Source: Bog-473 sp963726135
GTDB taxonomy: Bacteria > Actinomycetota > Acidimicrobiia > Acidimicrobiales > RAAP-2
Direction of reading: 5' to 3'
Assembly: GCA_963726135.1 (NCBI GenBank)
Contig: CAVSBE010000008.1
Coordinates: 2,666,001-2,730,000, forward strand
Length of the DNA stretch: 64,000 bases
The notes beneath the pieces were generated by a model. The model searched no databases. It saw only the letters and a program-made list of their open reading frames with translations, and had not been told where the DNA came from. The first letter of the stretch is position 1. Every line of letters starts with the position of its first letter. A program made the position numbers and the translations under genes. Positions 25,977-36,438 of this stretch are shown piece after piece.

Positions 25977-26493
25977 GTGGGGCGCCGGCGTGGAAGGGAT
26001 GCGATCGAACGTGCGTCGGGCACAGGCTGTGGATTACTTGGGGACGAGATGGGTACACACGGGGGTTCCGCAGGAACAAATGGTCGTCCACAAGGGCTGC
26101 CCGAAAAGGAGGGTGCACGTGAGGGCTCCGGCCGATCCGCAATGGGGATTGAGGGCAGATGCGCGGTGGCGGTCCAACCGGTTATGCGCCATTGGCGGCC
26201 GCGAGACTGCGGACCAGCGTCGGCTCGTCGAACCCTTGGTTGGCGGAGGGCATACGACCGCGGTGCCATCAGCGTCAGCCGGGCGCCGCGGCGGGGCGCC
26301 ACGTAGCGAGATCCGATGTCGACAAGCCGAGGCGTGGTCCTGCCCGTGTCGACCGGCTCGAGGCGAACGATCAACCTGCAAACGGCCCCACCAGGGCCTT
26401 TGGGTGCCAAGCCGTGCCACGACGGTAAGCTGACGGGTCGTCAGATCCTGGCCCGCTTGGCGCCCCGGCGCTGTGCCCGCCCGCGGAGGTCCC
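25977..26493. other. intergenic between divergent genes, no gene recognised
   Basis: About 515 bases between the dCTP deaminase (left) and the amidohydrolase (right). Both promoters should lie here. Several overlapping open frames are present on both strands with improbable composition. No tRNA, repeat or terminator was identified. Confidence 0.4.
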
Positions 26494-28221
26494 ATGCTCG
26501 ATTACGTCATCCGATCCGGCACGCTCATCGACGGAACCGGGGAGTCCGGCCGGCTGGCGGATGTCGGTATCCGGGACGGCCGCATCGAGGCCATCGGCCA
26601 TATCGAAGAGCAGGCGGACACGGAGCTCGACGCCGCCGGCCTCATGGTGGCGCCCGGCGTGATCGACCCGCACACGCACTACGACGCGCAGCTCTTCTGG
26701 GACCCCTTTGCCTCCCCGTCCAATGTGCACGGCGTCACGACTGTGATCGGTGGCAATTGCGGGTTCACCCTCGCCCCGATCAACGCGCAGGACGGGGACT
26801 ACATCCGCCAGATGATGGCCAAGGTCGAGGGCATGCCACTGGCCGCCCTCGAGAAGGGCGTCCCGTGGAGCTGGTCGAGCTTCGGCGAGTACCTCGACGC
26901 GCTGGATGGTCACCTCGGGGTGAACGCCGGGTTTCTTGTGGGGCACTGCGCGCTCCGGCGCAAGGTGATGGGCGCGGAGCGATCCGAGGAGGTGGCCTCC
27001 GACCTCGAGATCGAAGCCATGCGCAACCTCCTCGCCGAATCCCTCGAGGCGGGCGGACTCGGCTTCTCGTCCTCCCAGTCGCGCACGCACTCGGATGGTG
27101 ACGGCCGGCCGATCAGCTCGCGCCACGCGGACCGCCGGGAGATGCTCGCGTTCTGCGAGGAGGTCGCCGGGCACGAGGGAACGACGCTCGAGTACATCAC
27201 CAACGGGTGCCTGGACTCGTTCACCCCGGAGGAGGTGGACCTCATGACCGCGATGAGCGTCACCGCCCGCAGGCCGCTCAACTGGAACGTGCTGACAGTC
27301 GACGCCCGGTCGGCCGAGCGCATTGAGCACCAGCTCTCGGCCTCGTCGGCCGCCGCAGCGGCGGGCGGGCGCATCGTCGCTCTCACCATGCCGACGCTCG
27401 TGCCGATGAATATGAGCTTCCGCACCCACTGCGCGCTCTTCTTGATTCCGGGGTGGGGTGACGTGATGGGCCTCCCCGAGGACGAGCGCATGAAGCAGTT
27501 GGCCGACCCTTCCGTGCGCACCATGTTGGATGAGCGCGCTCGCAGCAAGGAAGCCGGCGTGTTCCGCGGGCTCTCCCACTGGGGCACGTACGTCATCGGC
27601 GACACCTTTGCGGCGGCCAACGACGGATGCGCCTTCCGGAGCGTGGCTGAGATCGCCGCCGAGCGTGGGACCACGCCCTTCGACACGCTGCTCGACATCG
27701 TCCTGGCCGACCAGTTGCGTACCGTGCTGTGGCCCAACACCGATGACGGCGACGAGAACACGTGGACGATGCGCGCTTCGATCTGGAGCGACCCGCGCGC
27801 GATGGTCGGTGGCTCCGATGCCGGCGCGCACCTCGATCGCATGTGCGGCTCCAACTACCCGACGGCCTTCCTGGCCGATTGCCTGCGCGGGCGCAAGCTC
27901 GTGCCCGTAGAAAAGGCCGTCCGCATGATGACGGCGCAACCCGCCGAGCTCTTCGGCCTGCGTGAACGTGGGCTCGTCGCGGAGGGATTCGCGGCCGACC
28001 TGTTCGTCTTCGACCCGGCCACCGTCGGCTCCGAGCCCGCTCGTCTCGTGTTCGACCTGCCCGGCGACACCCCCCGGCTCTTCGCGGGCTCCCACGGCGT
28101 GGTGCGCGTGCTCGTCAACGGAGTTGAGTCGGTGCGAGACGGTGCCGCGACCGGGTCGCTCCCCGGCACGTTGCTCCGGTCCGGCCGCGACACCGCGTCG
28201 GTGATCCCGACTCCGGCCTGA
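26494..28221 (+). CDS. N-acyl-D-amino-acid deacylase family (amidohydrolase 3)
   Basis: 575 aa from ATG 26494, with GGAGG upstream; an extension to 26473 has no site. Metal-dependent amidohydrolase of the D-aminoacylase/dihydroorotase-like group. The N-terminal β-domain begins MLDYVIRSGTLIDGTG. The metal-binding HTHYDAQLFWDP follows at about residue 65. VGGSDAGAHLDRMCG near residue 435 carries the catalytic Asp. C-terminal FAADLFVFDPATVG closes the β-domain. It probably hydrolyses an N-acyl amino acid or a cyclic amide; substrate unknown. Confidence 0.8.
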   Translation: MLDYVIRSGTLIDGTGESGRLADVGIRDGRIEAIGHIEEQADTELDAAGLMVAPGVIDPHTHYDAQLFWDPFASPSNVHGVTTVIGGNCGFTLAPINAQDGDYIRQMMAKVEGMPLAALEKGVPWSWSSFGEYLDALDGHLGVNAGFLVGHCALRRKVMGAERSEEVASDLEIEAMRNLLAESLEAGGLGFSSSQSRTHSDGDGRPISSRHADRREMLAFCEEVAGHEGTTLEYITNGCLDSFTPEEVDLMTAMSVTARRPLNWNVLTVDARSAERIEHQLSASSAAAAAGGRIVALTMPTLVPMNMSFRTHCALFLIPGWGDVMGLPEDERMKQLADPSVRTMLDERARSKEAGVFRGLSHWGTYVIGDTFAAANDGCAFRSVAEIAAERGTTPFDTLLDIVLADQLRTVLWPNTDDGDENTWTMRASIWSDPRAMVGGSDAGAHLDRMCGSNYPTAFLADCLRGRKLVPVEKAVRMMTAQPAELFGLRERGLVAEGFAADLFVFDPATVGSEPARLVFDLPGDTPRLFAGSHGVVRVLVNGVESVRDGAATGSLPGTLLRSGRDTASVIPTPA

Positions 28222-28258
28222 GCCCCCAGCAGCGCCGCCGCCGTCTAGCCTGCGTCCG

Positions 28259-28929
28259 GTGACGCCCGAATCGAACGACCCGGTGCTCGCCGTCGATGAG
28301 CCCCCTGCGGGCGGCCCGCCGGGGCCGGAGGGGCCGACCGGACCGACCGAAGTACCCCGCTCCTCGACGGCCCGCTGGCTCCGGGAGGCCGTCGTCGTGG
28401 TCCTCGTCGCCGTCCTGGTCGCAGTCCTCCTGCGCGCATTCGTCGTCCAGACCTTCTACATCCCGTCGGGGTCCATGGAGCCGACGCTGCAGATCGGCGA
28501 CCGCATCCTTGTCAACAAATTGAGCTACCACCTCCACGGTGTCGACCGGGGCGACATCGTGGTCTTCTCGCGGCCCACCCGCCGAGAACTGCGGTGGGCC
28601 CGAGGTGAACGACCTCGTCAAGAGGGTGATCGGGCTCCCCGGCGATGTCCTTTCGCTCTCGTCGAACCACGACATCTACGTCGACGGGAAGCGCCTCGAC
28701 GAGACGTGGCTCCCGTCCGTCGGAACAGGGCAACACGTTCCCCGGCCCGGGGGACAACCGTTTCAACCTTGCGCACTCGTACCGCGTGCCGGCCAACAAC
28801 TACTTCGTGATGGGCGACAACCGCACCGACTCGTGCGACAGCCGCTACTGGGGCCCGATCACCAAGTCCCTCATCGTCGGCAAGGTCGACGTGCGCGTCT
28901 GGCCGATATCGTCGCTCAACATCTTCTGA
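28259..28929 (+). CDS. lepB: signal peptidase I (frameshifted)
   Basis: S26-family membrane protease that removes Sec signal peptides. GTG 28259 start, Pro-rich N-terminus, one membrane helix (AVVVVLVAVLVAVLLRAF). Box B IPSGSMEPTLQIGD carries the catalytic Ser. A missing base near 28575-28582 moves the frame to NDLVKRVIGLPGD (catalytic Lys). A second indel near 28722 moves it to YFVMGDNRTDSCDSRYWG (box E) and the end at TGA 28929. With both corrected it is a normal protein of about 223 aa. Its key residues are all present, so it is probably functional in the organism. It is convergent with gyrA. Confidence 0.85.
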
Positions 28930-28955
28930 TCACTTCTGATCACGGACGCCGGACG

Positions 28956-31469
28956 TCATGCCTCGTCGGCGTCCGCCGCCACCCGCGCCACCGCTGCCAC
29001 AGTCTGCCCCTCGTCGAGGTTCATGACCCGGACGCCGGTGGCATCGCGCCCTTGCGACGCGATCTCGCGCGCCTCGGTCCGGATGACGACGCCGCCCGAG
29101 GAGACCAGCAGGATCTCCTCGTCGAGCGCGACCATGAACGCCCCGACAACCGTGCCACGGGTACCGGTGAGGCGGATCCCCCGCACACCTTGTCCCCCAC
29201 GCGCCTGGCGATTGAACCGCTCGAGCTTCGTCCGCTTCCCGTAGCCGGCATCGGTCACGATCAGGATGTCGGTGTCGTCTGCCGCCACATCGAGCGACAC
29301 AACGACGTCGCCCTGGCGCAATCGGATGCCCCGGACGCCCGCGGCGTCCCGTCCCATGGACCGGACGTCCTCTTCGTTGAAACGGATGGTCATGCCGTTG
29401 CGCGTGACCTCGAAGAGGTCGTCGGCACCTGACGTCGCGACGACCCGGACCAGCTCGTCGCCGTCCCGCAAGTTAATGGCGATGAACCCCTCGCGTCGGG
29501 ACTTGTCGTACTCGCTCATCGCCGTCTTCTTGACCTGGCCCAGGGCCGTCGCGAACACCAGGTACTGGTCCGGCGAGAACTCGCGGGTGGCGATGATGGC
29601 CGTGATCGACTCGTTCGGGGCCAGTGGCACCAGGTTGACTGCCGCGGTGCCCCTGGCGGTCCGGTCCTTCATGGGGATCTCGTGGCCACGCAGACGGTAG
29701 ACCTTGCCCTGGTTCGAGAAGAGCAACAGGTAGGCGTGGGCGGAGGTGTGGACGACCTCTCTGACCAGGTCCTCTTCCTTGAGCCGGGCCCCCTGGACAC
29801 CCCGGCCCCCGCGGCCCTGGGTCCGGAAGGCGGCCGCCGCCACGGATTTGATGTAACCGGCCCTCGTCATGGTGACGACGATCTCCTCGTCGTCGATGAG
29901 ATCTTCGACCCCCATCTCGCCCGGGTCGTGGGTGACGACGCTGCGGCGAGGGTTGGCGTGCTTGTCCCGGATTGCGGTCATCTCGGTTTCGATGACACCT
30001 CGCAGCTTGCCGTCGTCGGAGAGGATGGCCTCGAGCTCGGCAATCGTGGCGCGCAACTGCGCCATCTCCTCTTCCAACTCCGTCCGACCCAGCCGGGTCA
30101 GGCGGCCGAGGGTCATGTCGAGGATGTGCGTCGCCTGCACCTCGGTGAACGAGAAGGGCTCAGCCATGAGCGCTGTGCGGGCCTCGGGGCGGTCGGCTGA
30201 CGCGCGGATGGTCGCGATGACGGCGTCGAGCATGTCGATGGCGCGCAGGAGACCCTCGACGATGTGGGCCCGGTTGCGGGCCTTCTCCAGGCGGAATTCG
30301 GAACGGCGCCGGATGACCTCAATCTGGTGGTCGATGTAGTGCCCCAGCGCCTGCGCCAGGTTCAGCGTCCGGGGCACCCCGTCCACCAGCGCCAGCATGT
30401 TGACGCCGAAGCTGGTCTGGAGGGGCGTCTGCTTGAACAGGTTGTTGAGGACGACGTTGGCGTTGGCGTCGCGCTTCAGCTCAATGACGAGCCGCGGCTG
30501 CTGGTTGGCCGAGGCGTTGCGCAGCTCGCTGATGCCGTCGAGGTCACCCGACCGCACCAGCTCGGTGATCTTCTGCTCAATGACCTCCACCGACGTCTGG
30601 TACGGGAGCTCCGTCACCGTGATCCGGTCGCCGACGCGCCCCTCTTCGATCTCGGCGACGGCGCGCATTTTGATGGAGCCCCGGCCGGTCCGGTAGGCGT
30701 CGAGTATCCCCTGGCGCCCGAGGATCAGGGCGCCCGTCGGGAAGTCGGGGCCCTTGACGAACTGCATCAGGTCGTCGGGGGTCGCCTCCGGATGGTGCAG
30801 GACGTGGATGGCGGCGTCGATCACCTCGCCCATGTTGTGCGGCGGGACGTTGGTCGCCATGCCGACGGCGATGCCCTGGGAGCCGTTGACGAGCAGGTTG
30901 GGGAAACGCGATGGGAGCACCACCGGCTCGAGGGTGGAGCCGTCGTAGTTGGCCACCATGTCGACGGTTTCCTCGTCGATGTCCGCCATGAGCTCGAGTG
31001 CGAGGGGTGCCAGGCGGCACTCGGTGTAGCGCATCGCGGCTGCCCCGTCGTCGGGCCCGCGGCCTCCAAAGCTGCCGTGACCGTCGACCAGCGGGTGGCG
31101 GAGCGAGAACTCCTGGACCATGCGGGCCAGGGCCTCGTAGATCGCCGAGTCGCCGTGGGGATGGTAGGTCCCCATGACCTCGCCCACGACCTTGGCGCAC
31201 TTGTTGTACGGACGGTCCGGCCGCAGGCCGTTGTCGAACATGGAGTAGAGGATCCGCCGGTGGACGGGCTTGAGACCGTCGCGCACGTCGGGCAGCGCGC
31301 GGGCGACGATGACCGACATGGAGTACTCGAGGAACGAGCGCTCCATCTCCTCTTGTATCTCAATGGGCTCGATGGAGCCGCTGACCGGTTCGTCGCCGCC
31401 CGGTGGGACGTCGCTACCCCCGGCACCCGCTCCACCGCGGCCCGAGCCGCGTGTCGACTGGCGTGGCAT
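28956..31469 (-). CDS. gyrA: DNA gyrase subunit A
   Basis: 837 aa from ATG 31469. Type II topoisomerase breakage-reunion subunit introducing negative supercoils. Catalytic Tyr 148 is in AAMRYTECRL. The quinolone-resistance region reads HPHGDSAIYEALARM, with Ser 108 at the E. coli Ser 83 position and Glu 112 where most gyrases have Asp 87. The C-terminal β-pinwheel has GyrA-box-like TQGRGGRGVQG and RQARGGQGVRG. It starts 26 bases downstream of gyrB on the same strand, the last gene of the dnaN-recF-dciA-gyrB-gyrA run. Confidence 0.97.
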   Translation of the reverse strand: MPRQSTRGSGRGGAGAGGSDVPPGGDEPVSGSIEPIEIQEEMERSFLEYSMSVIVARALPDVRDGLKPVHRRILYSMFDNGLRPDRPYNKCAKVVGEVMGTYHPHGDSAIYEALARMVQEFSLRHPLVDGHGSFGGRGPDDGAAAMRYTECRLAPLALELMADIDEETVDMVANYDGSTLEPVVLPSRFPNLLVNGSQGIAVGMATNVPPHNMGEVIDAAIHVLHHPEATPDDLMQFVKGPDFPTGALILGRQGILDAYRTGRGSIKMRAVAEIEEGRVGDRITVTELPYQTSVEVIEQKITELVRSGDLDGISELRNASANQQPRLVIELKRDANANVVLNNLFKQTPLQTSFGVNMLALVDGVPRTLNLAQALGHYIDHQIEVIRRRSEFRLEKARNRAHIVEGLLRAIDMLDAVIATIRASADRPEARTALMAEPFSFTEVQATHILDMTLGRLTRLGRTELEEEMAQLRATIAELEAILSDDGKLRGVIETEMTAIRDKHANPRRSVVTHDPGEMGVEDLIDDEEIVVTMTRAGYIKSVAAAAFRTQGRGGRGVQGARLKEEDLVREVVHTSAHAYLLLFSNQGKVYRLRGHEIPMKDRTARGTAAVNLVPLAPNESITAIIATREFSPDQYLVFATALGQVKKTAMSEYDKSRREGFIAINLRDGDELVRVVATSGADDLFEVTRNGMTIRFNEEDVRSMGRDAAGVRGIRLRQGDVVVSLDVAADDTDILIVTDAGYGKRTKLERFNRQARGGQGVRGIRLTGTRGTVVGAFMVALDEEILLVSSGGVVIRTEAREIASQGRDATGVRVMNLDEGQTVAAVARVAADADEA

Positions 31470-31495
31470 GGCTTCCCTACTTCCCGTCCGCTCGC

Positions 31496-33460
<1,965 letters not shown>

Positions 33461-33612
33461 AGGCGCGCCCTTTCAGAACATTGGTCTTCGCGGTGCGTAT
33501 CGAATCCCCGAATGGTGACCTCCGGCCTTTCGATGCGAACGCACCATTCTACCCGACGGACGTGCCAATTCGGCACTCATGAACGGTCCCTGGTGGGCCG
33601 GTCGCGGCCGGG

Positions 33613-33927
33613 TCAGACGCGCTCGACCACCACCTCCAGACGTTCGACGGGGGTGTCACCAAGCTCCCTCACCCGGGACAGGATTTGCGCCGACGCCATG
33701 CGCGCCCGGGTGGCCCACGCCGGGTGGTCCGCCGCGACGACGAGCGCACGCCCGTCGACTCGCACCGGACGCAGGTGCCCGCCGAGTTCCGCGCCGACCA
33801 CCTCTTCCCAGCGAGTGAAGACCGCGTCCATGAGGGCCGGGGTCGGGGATGCGCCGAGGCGGGCCAACAGCCTGGGCATCGAGTCGCCAACGGGCCGGGG
33901 GCCCTCGTGGCGTCTTCTCGCGCTCAT
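33613..33927 (-). CDS. dciA: DciA-like (DUF721) replicative helicase loader
   Basis: 104 aa from ATG 33927, whose ATGA overlaps the stop of recF (33924-33927). DUF721/DciA proteins load DnaB in bacteria lacking DnaC/DnaI. The DUF721 core is seen in LMDAVFTRWEEVVGAELGGHLRP and VVAADHPAWATRARM. The C-terminal VERLEVVVERV is the last strand. Position between recF and gyrB is the standard actinobacterial one. Its target, DnaB, is encoded at 58842-60230. Confidence 0.85.
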   Translation of the reverse strand: MSARRRHEGPRPVGDSMPRLLARLGASPTPALMDAVFTRWEEVVGAELGGHLRPVRVDGRALVVAADHPAWATRARMASAQILSRVRELGDTPVERLEVVVERV

Positions 33928-35003
33928 CGAACCTGGAGGTCTTCCACCTGCAGCGTCCGGGCCACGACGATCCCTTCGGGCAGGGGCGTCGCCGTCGTGA
34001 GGATCGACTGGCCGGCGGGCAGCTCCGCTACCAGGGCGCGACTACGCGCCGGGTCGAGCTCGGAGAACACGTCGTCGAGCAGCAACGTCGGTACCAACGG
34101 AGTCCTGGCCCGGACCAGCGAGTGCACCCCGAGGCGCAGCGCCAGGGCCAGGCACCGCTGCTCACCCTGCGAGGCGTGCGTCCGTGCCTCCCGCCCGTCG
34201 ATCTGGAGCAACAGGTCGTCTCGATGGGGCCCGACGGTATTGACGCCCCGCCGCAGGTCGTCGGTCCGGTTGGCCGCCAGTGCGTCGAACAGGTCTCCCT
34301 CCCAGCTTCGTGTGTATTCCTGCTGCACCACCACGCGGTCACCCGCACCGGCGAGGCGGGCGTAGACCGATCCGACGGGGTGCTCCAGGTCGGCCACGAG
34401 TCGCTCGCGGGCGGCGACGAGGACCTTGCCGGCGTCGGCCAGCCTCTGATCCCACACGTCGAGCGTCGCTCCCACGTCCTCGCTGTTCCGACCCCCGGCT
34501 TGGCGCAACAACGCGCCGCGCTGCCGCAGGACACGATCGGTCTCGTCCGCCGCCCGGGCGCCCTCGGGGTCCAGGACCGCCAAGGCGTCGTCGAGCAGAT
34601 CCCGTCGGCCCTTCGGTCCCCCGCTGATGATGGCCAGGTCCTCGGGACAGAACACGGTGCAGGGTGCGGCGCCACCGAGCTCTTTCCGGCCCGCCACGTG
34701 CTTACGATTCACCCGGGTACGGCTCCGGCCGGCCGGCTGAATCTGCGCTTCGACCAAGGTCGGGCTGTCGGGCGAGTCGATGTCGGCGCGGATGATGGCG
34801 CTCGTCGCACCGGCGCGCACCATGGCCTCGGGCGGCGCGCCCCGAAAAGATCGCCGGGTGCCCAGATACGCCAGCGCCTCGAGCACACTCGTCTTGCCGG
34901 TGCCGTTGGGGCCCGTGATCACGGTCGTCCCCTCCGGCTCGGGTTCGACCTCTGCGGCTTGGAAGATTCGGAAGTCGGCCAGTTCGAGATGGCGGACGCT
35001 CAC
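33924..35003 (-). CDS. recF: DNA replication and repair protein RecF
   Basis: 359 aa from GTG 35003. SMC-like ATPase helping RecA load at gaps. It begins RHLELADFRIFQ, with Walker A GPNGTGKTSVLEAL at about residues 30-43 and the family segment LAYLGTRRSFRG. The C-terminal signature ASQGEQRCLALALRLG and Walker B LLLDDVFSELD are complete. It lies 16 bases downstream of dnaN and overlaps dciA. Confidence 0.95.
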   Translation of the reverse strand: MSVRHLELADFRIFQAAEVEPEPEGTTVITGPNGTGKTSVLEALAYLGTRRSFRGAPPEAMVRAGATSAIIRADIDSPDSPTLVEAQIQPAGRSRTRVNRKHVAGRKELGGAAPCTVFCPEDLAIISGGPKGRRDLLDDALAVLDPEGARAADETDRVLRQRGALLRQAGGRNSEDVGATLDVWDQRLADAGKVLVAARERLVADLEHPVGSVYARLAGAGDRVVVQQEYTRSWEGDLFDALAANRTDDLRRGVNTVGPHRDDLLLQIDGREARTHASQGEQRCLALALRLGVHSLVRARTPLVPTLLLDDVFSELDPARSRALVAELPAGQSILTTATPLPEGIVVARTLQVEDLQVR

Positions 35004-35019
35004 CGCAACGGAGACCTGC

Positions 35020-36138
35020 TCAGGAGACCCGCACCGGCATCAGGAGATAGCGGAACTCATCATCTTCGGCCCCCCGCACCGTTGCGGCCCTGGAGGCGTC
35101 CGCCGTCTCGACGATGACCTCGTCTCCCGTGACGGCCTCGACACCGTCGATGAGGTACGAGGGGTTGAACGCGATGACCAGATCCTCGCCGGTGTAGTCA
35201 CCGTCGACCGTCTCTGCCGCGTCCCCGATGTCCTGGCTCTGCACGCTGAGGTCCACCCCACCTTGACGCATGGAGAGCCGGACCGGTGTCGTGTTGTCCC
35301 GGACCAGGAGCTGGACCCGGCGCAACGCAGCCAGGAAGCTCTCCTTGCCCAAGTGGAGGCGGTTCGGATAGTGGTCCGGGATCAGTTGTTTGTAGTCCGG
35401 GTAGCGCCCCTCGAGCAGCCGGGTGCTGATCTGGACATTGCCCTGCCAGAAGGTGATCTCGTTGCTGCTGGCCGCCACCCCGACCCGCTTCGTCTCGGAT
35501 CCCTCCGTGATCGTTCCGGTCGGCAACCGCTGCAGTTCGGAAAGAGCACGGGCAGGCACCAGGAGGTCCTCCTCCCCGATGATGGTGTTCGCGCCCGACA
35601 GGTCGCGCATGGCCATCCGGTACGAGTCTGTCGCCACCATCCGCAGCGACCCGTCGACCCGCGACACCAAGACCCCCGTCAAGAGCGGCCGGCCGTCGTC
35701 GTGCGATGCCGCCCGGACGACTTGGCGGACGGCCTCTCCGAAGGCCGTCTCGGAGAGCTGGGTCGTGGGTTCGCTTGTCTTCCCGACGGGTGGGAACTCG
35801 ACCACCGGGTAGGTGTGCAGTTTGAACGTGGAGCGGGCCGCGGTGATCGTGATCGCATCGGCGTCTTCGGCGAAGGTCACCGCGCCCGGCTCCAAGCGCC
35901 GCACGATGTCGGTCGACAGCCGCGCCGGAATGACACAGCTTCCGTCGTCGATCCCGATGACCTCGTCGGTCACCTGAATCGTGAGGTCGAGGTCGGTCCC
36001 GGTCACACACAGTGAGTTCCCGGTGCAGGTCAGGAGCAGGCCCAAGAGAACTGGCGAGGACCCACCGCGGCCACCGACGGCCCGGCTCGCGGTCGCCAGC
36101 ATCTCGACCAGTGCATCGCGTTCGGATCTGAACTTCAC
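35020..36138 (-). CDS. dnaN: DNA polymerase III sliding clamp (β subunit)
   Basis: 372 aa from GTG 36138 (VKFRSERDALVEMLATASRA), chosen because AAAGGA lies nine bases upstream and the family begins there. A frame extension to 36399 would run through the origin and is not coding. Three clamp domains are present: LCVTGTDLDLTIQV, RMVATDSYRMAMRD and the C-terminal EDDEFRYLLMPVRVS (the conserved LMP..). It opens the recF-dciA-gyrB-gyrA run, downstream of oriC and dnaA. Confidence 0.95.
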   Translation of the reverse strand: MKFRSERDALVEMLATASRAVGGRGGSSPVLLGLLLTCTGNSLCVTGTDLDLTIQVTDEVIGIDDGSCVIPARLSTDIVRRLEPGAVTFAEDADAITITAARSTFKLHTYPVVEFPPVGKTSEPTTQLSETAFGEAVRQVVRAASHDDGRPLLTGVLVSRVDGSLRMVATDSYRMAMRDLSGANTIIGEEDLLVPARALSELQRLPTGTITEGSETKRVGVAASSNEITFWQGNVQISTRLLEGRYPDYKQLIPDHYPNRLHLGKESFLAALRRVQLLVRDNTTPVRLSMRQGGVDLSVQSQDIGDAAETVDGDYTGEDLVIAFNPSYLIDGVEAVTGDEVIVETADASRAATVRGAEDDEFRYLLMPVRVS

Positions 36139-36189
36139 CGACGCCAGTCCTTTCGGGAGGTTCCCCAAGCCTTCATCGCGAAGGGAAGG

Positions 36190-36240
36190 GTACATATGAC
36201 TAGTAAAGGTAGTAAGGGGTGTGGATTGTGGATGACATGG
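36190..36240 (-). other. oriC: oriC core: DnaA boxes, GC spacer and DnaA-trio-like triplets
   Basis: The dnaA-dnaN spacer (36139-36438) reads, on the minus strand, TCATCCACA (36227-36235) overlapping CAATCCACA (36220-36228), then CCCC (36216-36219), then TTA CTA CCT TTA CTA (36201-36215), then AT-rich ATATGTA. This is the order of a bacterial basal unwinding element: tandem DnaA boxes, GC spacer, then triplets 3'-AAT-GAT-GGA-AAT-GAT-5' for DnaA filament loading. The remaining spacer has only weaker boxes (36334-36342, 36268-36276, 36375-36383). Location by dnaA/dnaN fits an origin. Confidence 0.7.
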
Positions 36241-36438
36241 TCCCTCCCCTGCTGGGCGGGGCACGCACTGTCCCCATGGCGCTGTGGGCCAGAGGCCGCC
36301 GCGACGCGGCACCGGCGGACCGGGACGCCGATCTGGGGACAACGCGAACGGTGGTCCCCAGGCTCGACCCGCCGGGTCCACAGTCTTTGCCTCTTGCAAA
36401 CCACAAGTTGGCGGACCGTGATCCAGCGGATGGAAGAG

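Noticed and set aside
26371..28095. Long minus-strand open frame (about 574 codons) opposite the amidohydrolase
   Set aside because: Antisense to a clearly recognised enzyme; composition is His/Arg/Gly-rich without any family motif, as expected from high-GC antisense frames.
28924..28943. Tandem TTCTGATCAC after lepB as a terminator
   Set aside because: It is a direct repeat of ten bases with short TGATCA dyads, too weak for a terminator and with no U tract.
36139..36399. 87-codon N-terminal extension of dnaN
   Set aside because: It would translate the DnaA boxes and triplets; GTG 36138 has a ribosome binding site and matches the family start.
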